Shown: positions 8,549-17,700 of the stretch, one piece after another
Position numbering within the stretch: the stretch's first letter is position 1
How the letters are laid out: every line of letters begins with the position of its first letter
Assembly: GCA_946885605.1 (NCBI GenBank)
Contig: CAMPGR010000002.1
Span: 1 to 64,000 of the forward strand
DNA length: 64,000 nt
Source: an uncultured Pseudomonadota bacterium
GTDB lineage: Bacteria; Pseudomonadota; Gammaproteobacteria; Burkholderiales; SG8-41
Direction: 5' to 3'
Notes under the pieces: generated by a model
What the model saw: only the letters and a program-made list of their open reading frames with translations
Told to the model about the DNA's origin: nothing
Database searches by the model: none
Made by a program: the position numbers and the translations under genes

Positions 8549-9175
8549 ATGCTGGGCCGCCTGTTGCCACGCGAAGGTCGATTTTTCGATTTCTTCAACG
8601 AGCACGCGGAACTGATCGTGCAGGGAAGCCATGAGCTCGCGGCGTTGATGGCGAGCGGCGACGATCTCGAACGCCGCGCGCACAACATCGAATCGGTCGA
8701 AAAACGGGCCGATAAGGTGACGCGCACCACGATCGAGCTCCTGCACAAGACCTTCATCACGCCGCTCGACCGCGAGGACATCCATCAACTCATCACCAAG
8801 ATGGACGACATCCTCGATCTCATCGAGGATTCGGCGCAACTCATGTTCCTCTACGGCGTGCGCCACGCGACGCCGGAGGCCAAGAGGCTCGCGGACATCT
8901 GCGTCGCTTGCTGCGAAAAAGTGCACGCGACCGTGGTGCTGCTCTCCAACATGGACAACGCCCCGCAGATGATGGCGCTTTGCGCCGACATGGACCGGCT
9001 CGAGTCGGAAGCCGACCACGTGATGCGCGCCGCCATCGCGCGGCTCTTCCGGGACGAACCCGATGTGCGCGAACTCATCAAGCTGCGCTCGATCTACGAG
9101 CACCTCGAAACGGTGACCGACCGCTGCGAGGACGTGGCGAACATCATCCAGGGGATCGTGCTGGAGAACTCCTGA
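8549..9175 (+). CDS. DUF47 (PhoU-like) phosphate transport accessory protein
   Basis: A 208-residue all-helical protein. RFFDFFNEHAELIVQG and HNIESVEKRADKVTRTTIE are typical of the DUF47/PhoU-related family, and the paired ExxxD-type motifs (KMDDILDLIEDSAQL and RLESEADHVMRAAI) are the metal-cluster-type repeats of PhoU proteins. In other bacteria these genes sit directly upstream of pit and are thought to modulate the permease. ATG at 8549 is preceded by GAGGGGG. The gene ends 43 nt before pit on the same strand, so they form an operon. Confidence 0.93.
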   Translation: MLGRLLPREGRFFDFFNEHAELIVQGSHELAALMASGDDLERRAHNIESVEKRADKVTRTTIELLHKTFITPLDREDIHQLITKMDDILDLIEDSAQLMFLYGVRHATPEAKRLADICVACCEKVHATVVLLSNMDNAPQMMALCADMDRLESEADHVMRAAIARLFRDEPDVRELIKLRSIYEHLETVTDRCEDVANIIQGIVLENS

Positions 9176-9218
9176 TCCGCCCGGCCGAAGAACAACAAGG
9201 AAAAAAGGCGCCCTACGC

Positions 9219-10211
9219 ATGAGCTTCGAGGTGCTCGTGTTCCTGATCGCGGTCGCGCTCGTGTTCGACTTCATGAACGGGTTTCACGACGCGGCCAACT
9301 CGATCGCCACGGTCGTCTCCACCCGCGTGCTGAAGCCGCACCAGGCGGTGCTGCTCGCGGCGGCATGCAACTTCATCGCGCTCTTCGTATTCCAGCTCAA
9401 GGTCGCAACGACCGTCGGCAAGGGCATCATCGATCCCGGGATCGTCGATCATTATGTGGTGTTCGGGGCGCTCGCCGGCGCGATTGCCTGGAACCTCATC
9501 ACCTGGTACTACGGCATACCGTCGAGCTCCTCGCACGCCCTCATCGGCGGGCTCATCGGCGCGGCGCTTGCGAAGGCCGGCGCCTGGGCGCTCGTGCCGA
9601 GCGGCATACTGAAGACGGTCGCCTTCATCTTCATTTCACCCGCTGCGGGATTCCTCTTCGGCGCGCTGCTGATGCTGATCGTCTCGGCGCTCTTCATGCG
9701 CTCGACACCGCGGCGTGTGGACCGGTGGTTCCGCCGCTTGCAGCTCGTCTCGGCTTCGCTCTATAGCCTTGGCCATGGCGGCAACGATGCCCAGAAGACG
9801 GCCGGAATCATCTGGATGCTGCTGATCGCGGCCGGCACGCTGGGACCGGCCGATCCGATTCCGATGTGGGCCGTGGTCGCCTGCTACGTGACGATCGCGC
9901 TCGGCACCGCATTTGGCGGCTGGCGCATCGTCAAGACCATGGGGCAGAGGATCACCAAGCTCAAGCCCGTGGGCGGTTTTTGTGCGGAGACCGGCGGCGC
10001 GATCATCCTGTTCCTCGCGACCGGACTCGGCATCCCGGTGTCGACCACGCACACCATCACCGGCGCGATCGTCGGGGTGGGGTCCGTGCGCAAGTTTTCC
10101 GCGGTGCGCTGGGGCGTGGCGGGAAATATCGTGTGGGCGTGGATCCTCACCATTCCCTGCTCGGCCTTTGTCGCGGCCATCGCCTGGTGGCTCGCGCTGC
10201 GCCTGCTGTAG
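9219..10211 (+). CDS. pit: PiT family inorganic phosphate transporter
   Basis: A 330-residue membrane protein with about ten helices. The N-terminal repeat carries FDFMNGFHDAANSIATVVST, a PiT signature, and the second repeat has GGNDAQKTAGIIWMLL and GIPVSTTHTITGAIVGVGSV. It imports phosphate, probably as a metal-phosphate complex with protons. An AAGGAAAAAAGG ribosome site precedes the ATG. Together with the DUF47 gene it constitutes a low-affinity phosphate uptake operon. The length is that of the short bacterial PiT type rather than E. coli PitA (about 500 residues). Confidence 0.94.
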   Translation: MSFEVLVFLIAVALVFDFMNGFHDAANSIATVVSTRVLKPHQAVLLAAACNFIALFVFQLKVATTVGKGIIDPGIVDHYVVFGALAGAIAWNLITWYYGIPSSSSHALIGGLIGAALAKAGAWALVPSGILKTVAFIFISPAAGFLFGALLMLIVSALFMRSTPRRVDRWFRRLQLVSASLYSLGHGGNDAQKTAGIIWMLLIAAGTLGPADPIPMWAVVACYVTIALGTAFGGWRIVKTMGQRITKLKPVGGFCAETGGAIILFLATGLGIPVSTTHTITGAIVGVGSVRKFSAVRWGVAGNIVWAWILTIPCSAFVAAIAWWLALRLL

Positions 10212-10344
10212 GACAAACGCCCGCTTGGCGTCGGCGCGAGAGCAGAGCGGCATACCATCTTGTGGTGCCGCAGAAGGAACAATAAGCCCGGCTGCGCGGT
10301 CAGTCCTAGGCTGCCGTCATCCAGACCCTGAGAGGAGGGGCCTC

Positions 10345-11649
10345 ATGCCCTTTACGTCGCGTCCGTCATGCGCCTCAGACCGCATCGAGCCGGCGTCGCG
10401 CCTGCGTGAGCTCGCCGGCCGGTTCGAAACCGTGCGCGCCGAGACTGAAAGGCTTGCCGCGCCGCTGTCGCCGGAAGATTGCGCGCTCCAGTCCATGCCT
10501 GACGCAAGCCCCGTCAAATGGCATCTTGCGCATACCAGCTGGTTCTTCGAGACGTTCGTGCTGGAACGCGCGACACCGGGATACGTCCCGTTTCATCCGC
10601 AATTCCGCATGCTCTTCAATTCCTATTACGTCGGCGTCGGCCCGCGCCACCCGCGGCCCGAGCGCGGCTTACTCTCGCGCCCCGGACTTTCCGAAGTGCT
10701 CATCTATCGGCGTCATGTCGACCGCGAAATGGCGCGCATCTTCGAGGAAGGGACATCTGATTATGACGCCCTGGCCGACCTGATGGAACTCGGCATTCAT
10801 CACGAGCAGCAGCACCAGGAGCTCATGCTGACGGACTTGAAGCACCTCTTCTCGCGCAATCCGCTGCGCCTGGTCTATCACGAGCGGCCCGCAGCGGCTG
10901 CTTCATGCGGATCGCTAGCGCCATACCATCAATGGCACTCCATGCCCGCAGGATTGCGCCACATTGGGCACGACGCGAAGAGCTTCTGTTTCGACAACGA
11001 GACGCCGCGCCATCGCGTGTATCTGGGCGCGTTCGAGATGGCGGCGAGCCTGGTATCGAATGGCGATTACCTCGGCTTCATCTTTGATGGCGGCTACGAG
11101 CGTCCCGAGCTTTGGCTGGCGGAGGGATGGGACACCCGCGTGGCGCAAGGCTGGCATGCGCCGCTCTACTGGTCGCGCGAGGGCGAAAGCTGGCTCGCGT
11201 TCACTTTACACGGCACCGGGCCCGTGTGCCCGGACGAACCGGTGTGTCACGTGAGTTACTATGAGGCCGACGCTTATGCGCGTTGGGCGGGCGCGCGCCT
11301 GCCGAGCGAGGCCGAGTGGGAGACGTTCGCGGCGGAACGCCCGGTGCGCGGCAACCTGCTCGAGTCGCGGCGCTTCCATCCGTGCGTGGCTGCGGGAGAG
11401 GACGGCGCAAGTCAGGTGTTCGGAGATGTGTGGGAATGGACGCAGAGCGCGTACGGCCCGTACCCCGGCTATCGCCCTGCGTCCGGCGCCGTGGGCGAGT
11501 ACAACGGCAAGTTCATGGTGAATCAGCAGGTGCTGCGCGGCGGCTCCTGTGCGACGCCGGGCTCGCATATCCGGCCGACGTATCGCAACTTCTTCCCTCC
11601 GGCGGCACGGTGGCAGTTCAGCGGCATACGCCTTGCTCGCGACGTCTAG
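10345..11649 (+). CDS. egtB: Ergothioneine biosynthesis sulfoxide synthase EgtB
   Basis: A 434-residue protein. Residues 20-170 are a DinB-like four-helix domain with the iron ligands WHLAHTSWFFETFVL (His60 or His63) and HHEQQHQEL (HxxxHxE, about 153-159). Residues 190-434 form a formylglycine-generating-enzyme-type domain: PVCHVSYYEADAYARWAG, LPSEAEWE, GDVWEWTQSAYGPYPGY and RGGSCATP. The enzyme joins hercynine with gamma-glutamylcysteine or cysteine using oxygen and Fe(II). The start has GAGGAGGGG 6 nt upstream. The usual partner egtD (histidine trimethyltransferase) is absent on both sides, which is odd. Confidence 0.93.
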   Translation: MPFTSRPSCASDRIEPASRLRELAGRFETVRAETERLAAPLSPEDCALQSMPDASPVKWHLAHTSWFFETFVLERATPGYVPFHPQFRMLFNSYYVGVGPRHPRPERGLLSRPGLSEVLIYRRHVDREMARIFEEGTSDYDALADLMELGIHHEQQHQELMLTDLKHLFSRNPLRLVYHERPAAAASCGSLAPYHQWHSMPAGLRHIGHDAKSFCFDNETPRHRVYLGAFEMAASLVSNGDYLGFIFDGGYERPELWLAEGWDTRVAQGWHAPLYWSREGESWLAFTLHGTGPVCPDEPVCHVSYYEADAYARWAGARLPSEAEWETFAAERPVRGNLLESRRFHPCVAAGEDGASQVFGDVWEWTQSAYGPYPGYRPASGAVGEYNGKFMVNQQVLRGGSCATPGSHIRPTYRNFFPPAARWQFSGIRLARDV

Positions 11650-11697
11650 TGCGCCGTGCGCCGAAGAGCATGCATGCACCGCGAGGCGCAGCCCTGC

Positions 11698-12926
11698 TCA
11701 ACGGCTAACCTGGTTCCGGCCACGGTTTTTCGCGCGGTAGAGCGCAAGGTCCGCGGCCTGAATCACGTCCTCGGGACGCGCCGACTGGCCATCGCTTTCC
11801 GCGAGGCCGACGCTGATCGTCACCGAAACCGTGCGACCCGGCGCGGCGCCTTCTCCCCGCCGCTTGCGCCCGGATTTCGGCTGATCCTCACGCGCCGTGT
11901 CTCGCAGTGAGAGCCGGTAACCCGCGATATCGCGGCGCAGCGCCTCGAGATGAGGCAGCGCCTCGTCCGCCGATTTTCCTGGAAAGATCACGCTGAATTC
12001 CTCACCGCCGTAGCGGTACGCTCTGCCACCGCCTCCGATGCGAGCGAGCCGCGCGCCCACCATTTTCAGCACCTGATCGCCGACGTCGTGCCCGAAGCGG
12101 TCGTTAAGGCCCTTGAAGCGGTCGACGTCGAGCATGGCGAGGGCATAGCGGCGCGGGAGGCTCAAAAGCCGTTCGTTCAGCGCGCGACGGCTGGGTAGCG
12201 CTGTCAGCTCGTCGCGAAACGCCATGCGAAAGGTGTCCTGCATCACGGCCACGGTGAGGATCAGCGCGCCGGCGGCGGGTACGTTTCGAACCCATAGAGC
12301 GAAGTGACAGCGTTTGCCGCGAGACCGAAGGCGACGATAGCGCTGCCGAGCGCGAGATCGATGGCGGAGCGCCGGACGATCCACACGGCGAGAGCAACGA
12401 CCAAGCCCAGCGCGAGGGCGAAGAGTCCCACCTGGGGTAGCGGAGACTTCGAGAACCAGTCCGTATCGACGATGGTTGTGTACACGGCCGCCGCAAAACC
12501 GCGGTCGTGAGCGCGCAGGATCCATGCGGCAAGGGCGATTTCGGCGAACAGTACGCTCATGCGCTGCAAGCCGTGGAGGTTGAGTGCACCGCGCTCGCGC
12601 GTCACGCTCAGCGCAGCGAGATTGCATGGCACGAGCACGCACAGCAGGGCAAACGCCGTATAGGCGGTGGCCGGTGGGCTTCCAACATTCAGATACGAGT
12701 GCCGTGCGAGCTGCGCCGCCGCGAGCGTGAGCAGCGCGAACACCGCGCGCCCGCGCTTGAACGCGATACCGGCGGCGATGCCCAGTACGATCAGGAATTG
12801 CGCGCCGTGGTCGCCGAGCCCGGAGAGCGAAGGCGGCAGCGCGCTCACCCGCGGCGCCAGGTGATGCGCCGCGAGCAATATTGTTGCCGGCATGGCGAGG
12901 TGGGGCAGCGCGGAGCGGAGCGTCAT
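11698..12926 (-). pseudogene. Membrane-anchored GGDEF diguanylate cyclase, split by a frameshift
   Basis: Two minus-strand frames form one protein. The first, 12926 down to 12261, encodes about 221 residues with six or so hydrophobic segments and stops at 12261-12263. The second continues to 11698 and holds a complete GGDEF domain: RDELTALPSRRALNE, LDVDRFKGLNDRFGHDVGD and YRYGGEEFSVIF. The frames meet in a C/G tract at 12264-12281, where one missing base would restore LYGFETYP into PAAGALILTVAVM. Either the gene is broken or this is a base error. If intact, it would make cyclic di-GMP; no RxxD inhibitory site precedes GGEEF. Confidence 0.8.
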
Positions 12927-13084
12927 GGGCGGCCCTGTCGGGTCGGGACGGACAAGAGATCCGAGACGCGACGCATCACGCTGGCCTGCGGCCCGAGAAC
13001 GATGTCATGGCATCGGGCGACGATGATAGCACTGCATGGCGATGAACGTCCGGCCGGCGCGTGCCGGGAAGCGCATCGATTCTG

Positions 13085-13496
<412 letters not shown>

Positions 13497-13557
13497 AGCG
13501 CTGCGCGTGGTCGCTGATCGGCGCCGGCTGCTTCAGCCGCTTTCACCTGGAAGGCGG

Positions 13558-14172
13558 CTAGGGCGCGAGGCGCTCGATGCGCCAGCGCCCATCCGCCACC
13601 CTGCGATACAGGATTCGGTCGTGCAGGCGGTCCGCCCGCCCCTGCCAGAACTCGATTGCCGTCGGGACGAGACGATAGCCGCCCCAGTGCGCAGGGCGTT
13701 CCACTTCGCCTTCGAACTCCTGCGCCGCAGCCGCGTAGCGCGCCTCTAGGACCGCGCGGTCGGGAACCACTTCGCTCTGGGGCGAGGCACGAGCGGAGAG
13801 CTGACTGCCGCGCGGGCGCGTTCTGAAATAGTCGTCGGATTCGCGCGCGGACACTTTCGTGACGCGGCCCTCGATGCGCACCTGGCGCTCGAGCGTGCCC
13901 CAATGGAAGAGCAGGCTGGCACGATCGTTCGCTTCCAGCTCACGCCCTTTGCGGCTCAGGTAATTCGAGAAGAAGACGAACCCCTGCGCATCGAAACCCT
14001 TGAGCAGCACCATGCGGACCGAGGGTTGGCCGTCCGCGGTCGAAGTCGCGAGCGCCGCGGCATGCGGCAACGGCTTTTCCACCGCGCACGCCTCGTCATA
14101 CCACTGCGCAAACTGAGCGATCGGGTCGCGCGCTACCGCGGTTTCGTTCAATGCTCGATTGGTCTCTCCCAT
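13558..14172 (-). CDS. pdxH: Pyridoxamine 5'-phosphate oxidase
   Basis: A 204-residue FMN flavoprotein that oxidises pyridoxine or pyridoxamine 5'-phosphate to pyridoxal 5'-phosphate. Family blocks are PHAAALATSTADGQPSVRMV, VLLKGFDAQGFVFFSNY, SRKGRELEANDRASLLFHW and the C-terminal WGGYRLVPTAIEFWQGRADR, which binds FMN and substrate, followed by the RLHDR loop. The length is that of typical bacterial PdxH. It lies convergent with the gor remnant and 18 nt downstream of the META-domain gene on the same strand, which may provide its promoter. Confidence 0.95.
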   Translation of the reverse strand: MGETNRALNETAVARDPIAQFAQWYDEACAVEKPLPHAAALATSTADGQPSVRMVLLKGFDAQGFVFFSNYLSRKGRELEANDRASLLFHWGTLERQVRIEGRVTKVSARESDDYFRTRPRGSQLSARASPQSEVVPDRAVLEARYAAAAQEFEGEVERPAHWGGYRLVPTAIEFWQGRADRLHDRILYRRVADGRWRIERLAP

Positions 14173-14190
14173 GCGCCCGATTCTACCCGT

Positions 14191-14682
14191 TCACGGTTTG
14201 CGCGCGGCGCCGGGCGCCCCTTCGGGGAGCCGCCGGAATCTTGCGCTCTGTTCTCCGTCCAGCAGCATCAGCGTGTCGCCCTCGATGCGATGGACCGGCC
14301 GCGCCTGCAGCAGCTTGAAATACCGCGCTTCGAACGTGCCGAGCGGTTCCGCGCATGCGCGCCGGGTGGCGATCAACGCGCTTACTTCGAGCCGTCCTGC
14401 GACGTGCCAGGCCGGCGCGCTACCGCCGTTGCAGCCGCTGAACGCGGAGAGGCGCCCTTCCTCGAAAACGAGCGTCGCGCGCGGGACGCCAGGAATGCGG
14501 CCGGCGCCGATGAATGTCGAGGTGACGAGCTCCCATCGGCCATCGGCTGGGGATACCGGCACTTTGCGTGGCGCTTCCGCTTCCCGAGGCCGTTCGCCGG
14601 GCGGCGGCGCGACGCAAGCGCCGACGGCGGCGGCGAAGAGCGCTGCTGCGAGCGCGCGCGCGTGCAGTCGGTGACGAGGCAT
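14191..14682 (-). CDS. META domain lipoprotein (HslJ-like)
   Basis: A 163-residue protein with a lipoprotein signal: hydrophobic ALAAALFAAAVG followed by lipobox GAC at about residue 23. The mature part carries a META domain: WELVTSTFIG, LVFEEGRLSAFSGCNGG and the paired ISALIATRRAC-type element near residue 110. META proteins, such as E. coli HslJ, are outer-membrane-associated and heat or stress inducible; the molecular role is not settled. ATG at 14682 is backed by a GGAGA ribosome site. The gene lies upstream of pdxH and 64 nt downstream of the uvrA stop. Confidence 0.8.
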   Translation of the reverse strand: MPRHRLHARALAAALFAAAVGACVAPPPGERPREAEAPRKVPVSPADGRWELVTSTFIGAGRIPGVPRATLVFEEGRLSAFSGCNGGSAPAWHVAGRLEVSALIATRRACAEPLGTFEARYFKLLQARPVHRIEGDTLMLLDGEQSARFRRLPEGAPGAARKP

Positions 14683-14746
14683 GCTGTTCTCCTTGTACTG
14701 GCTTAAGCCGGCGATTGGGACGCATATCTGGCGAGCTTCGTCCCCG

Positions 14747-17700
14747 CTACGCTGACACCGCGACGCGTCGGCGGCTTGAGAGAAACTCGAAGAGCGCTCC
14801 AGCGGTATGGGACACGGGGCGCGCGCTCCGGCTGCACGTGCGGTGTGCGCGAGCGGCATGTTGACGCACCAGATCCTCCACCGGGCCTTCCGCGACCACG
14901 CGCCCGCCCGCATCGCCGCCTTCCGGGCCGAGATCGATGATCCAATCGCACTCGGCGATGACGTCCAGGTTGTGCTCGATCACGACGACGGTATTGCCGG
15001 CGTTCACCAGCTGGTGCAGCACGTGAATCAGTTTCTCGACGTCCGCCATGTGGAGGCCCACGGTCGGCTCGTCGAGCACGTACAGCGTGTGATTTTCCGC
15101 GCGCGCGCTGCGCACCTTCGCAAGCTCGGTAACGAGCTTGATGCGCTGCGCTTCGCCGCCTGAAAGCGTCGGGCTCTGCTGGCCGAGCGTGAGATAGCCG
15201 AGCCCCACCTCCTGCAGCAGCTTGAGGCAATGATGGATCGACGGGTGCGCGCTGAAAAATTCCACCGCTTCGTCCACGCTCATCGCGAGCACATCTCCAA
15301 TCGAGCGCTCCTTGAAGCGCACTGCGAGCGTTTCAGCATCGAAGCGCGCACCGCGGCACGTCTCGCACGGCACCTGCACGTCGGGCAGAAAGCTCATCTC
15401 GATTTTTCTCAAGCCTTGCCCCTCGCAACTCTCGCACCGGCCACCCTTCGTATTGAACGAGAAGCGGCCCGCCGTGTAGCCCCGCATGCGCGCTTCCGGC
15501 ACTTCGGCATAGAGCTGCCGGATGCGGTCCCAGAAACCGACATAGGTCGCGGGGCAGGATCGCGGTGTCTTGCCGATCGGCGTCTGATCGACTTCCAGCA
15601 CCCGCGCGACGTGCTCCCATCCCACAATTTCATGGCATCCGGCGAGCCGGTGCCTTGTCACGCCGTTGGCGGCGCGCCCGTTTCCTCTCCTGCGCTCCGC
15701 GAGCAGCTGCACGAGGTTGCGGTAGAGCACCTCACGCGCGAGCGTCGATTTGCCGGAACCGGAAACGCCCGTGACAGCGACGAGCCTGCCGAGCGGAATG
15801 CGCGTGCGTAGGTCCTTGAGATTGTGCAGGTTCGCGCCGCCGACCTCAATGAACCGCGTGTCAGGCCCGATGCTTCGCGGCGCGTGGAGCGGGTGCATGA
15901 GCGGCGCGGAAAGAAACTTACCGGTGAGCGACTCGGGGTGCCGGATGAGATCCGCCGCGGATCCCGCCGCGATCACGCGGCCTCCGAACTTGCCGGCGCC
16001 GGGACCGAGATCGATGACGTGTGCCGCGCGCCGTATCGTCTCCTCGTCGTGCTCGACGACCACGAGCGTATTGCCCTGCGCCTGCAGGCGTTCGAGCGTG
16101 TCGAGCAGCACGCGGTTGTCGCGCGGATGAAGCCCGATGGTCGGTTCGTCGAGGATGTAGCACACGCCGCGCAGATTGGAGCCGAGCTGCGCGGCGAGCC
16201 GGATGCGCTGCGCTTCGCCGCCGGAAAGCGTGGGCGCGGACCGGTCGAGCGCGAGATACGAGAGGCCCACTTCGTCGAGGAAGCGGAGCCGCGAGCGCAG
16301 TTCCGCGACAATGTCGCGCGCGATCTCGGCCTCGCGGCCTTCGAGCGTAACGCCATCGAAGAAAGCTTTGACCTGCGCCACGGGCAACGCCGTGAGCTTA
16401 GCGATCGACAGGTCGCGGTAGCGCACGGCGAGCGCATCGCGATTGAGCCGCTTGCCGTTGCAGGCGGCGCACGGCTCGTCCACTTCGAGCCACTCGAGCC
16501 ATGAGTCGAGGACGTGGTCTTCCGCGCCGGTGCGGCTGCGCTCTTCCTTCCATCCGACTTCGTCGAGTGCGAGCCCGGTGCCGTAACACTCGGCACACCA
16601 GCCGTGCCTCGAATTGAAGGAGAAGAGCCTGGGATCGGGCTCCGCGAAACTTCGCCCGCACGCGGGGCAGGCGCGCTTGGTCGAGAACACCGCTTCCGGC
16701 ATGCGGGCGAGCGATGCGTCGCCGTTTTCCATGGCGTGCGCGAGAGAGTCGAGGTTGCCGAGCACATGCACGACGCCGCGGCCGGCTTCCAGCGCTTGCG
16801 CCAAGGCTTTGCGCAGCGCGCCCTCGTTCTCGGGCTTGACCTGCACGTCGGCAACGGGCAACTCGATGGTGTGCTCTCTGAAGCGCGAAAGCCGCGGCCA
16901 CGAGGCAGTCGGCAGAAACTCGCCGTCCACCCGCAGATGGGCGTAGCCGCGCCCCGCGGCCCAGCGCGCGAGATCGGTGTAGTAGCCCTTGCGGGCGACG
17001 ACGAGGGGTGCGAGCAGCCCGATGCGGGTATTCCGGTAGTCGCGCAGTATGCGCGCGAGAATCGCTTCGGCGCTCTGCGGCTCGATCGGGACGTCGCAGT
17101 CGGGACAGAACTGACGGCCCAGCTTGGCATAGAGCAGCCGCAGAAAATGATAGACCTCGGTGAGCGTCGCGACGGTGCTCTTGCGCCCGCCGCGGCTCGT
17201 GCGCTGCTCGATCGCAACCGTGGGCGGGATGCCGAATATGGCGTCGATATCGGGCCGCGCGGCCGCCTCCACGAACTGGCGCGCATACGCGTTGAGCGAC
17301 TCCAGATAGCGCCGTTGCCCTTCGGCAAACAGGATGTCGAACGCAAGCGTCGACTTGCCGGACCCCGACACGCCGGTGATGACGTTGAACGTCCCGCGCG
17401 GCAGCTCGACGTCGATGCTCTTGAGATTGTGCTCGCGCGCGTTGTGTACGCGTATCGAAGGCGCAACTTGAACCCGCGCGTCGGCGCGTCGCACAGGCGT
17501 TGCATGCACTGTAACGCCGAGCGCACGGGCATAGTCCCGCAGCGCCTTGCCCGTATGGGAAGCGGGATGCGCCATCACTTCGGCGGGCGTCCCGCTGCAG
17601 ACGATCTCGCCGCCCGCATCGCCGCCTTCCGGCCCGAGATCCACGATCCAGTCGGCGCTGCGGATCACATCGAGGTTGTGCTCGATGACGACGAGCGAAT

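Noticed and set aside
12261..12285. Programmed ribosomal frameshift in the GGDEF gene
   Set aside because: No slippery heptamer or downstream structure is evident; a simple indel is more economical.
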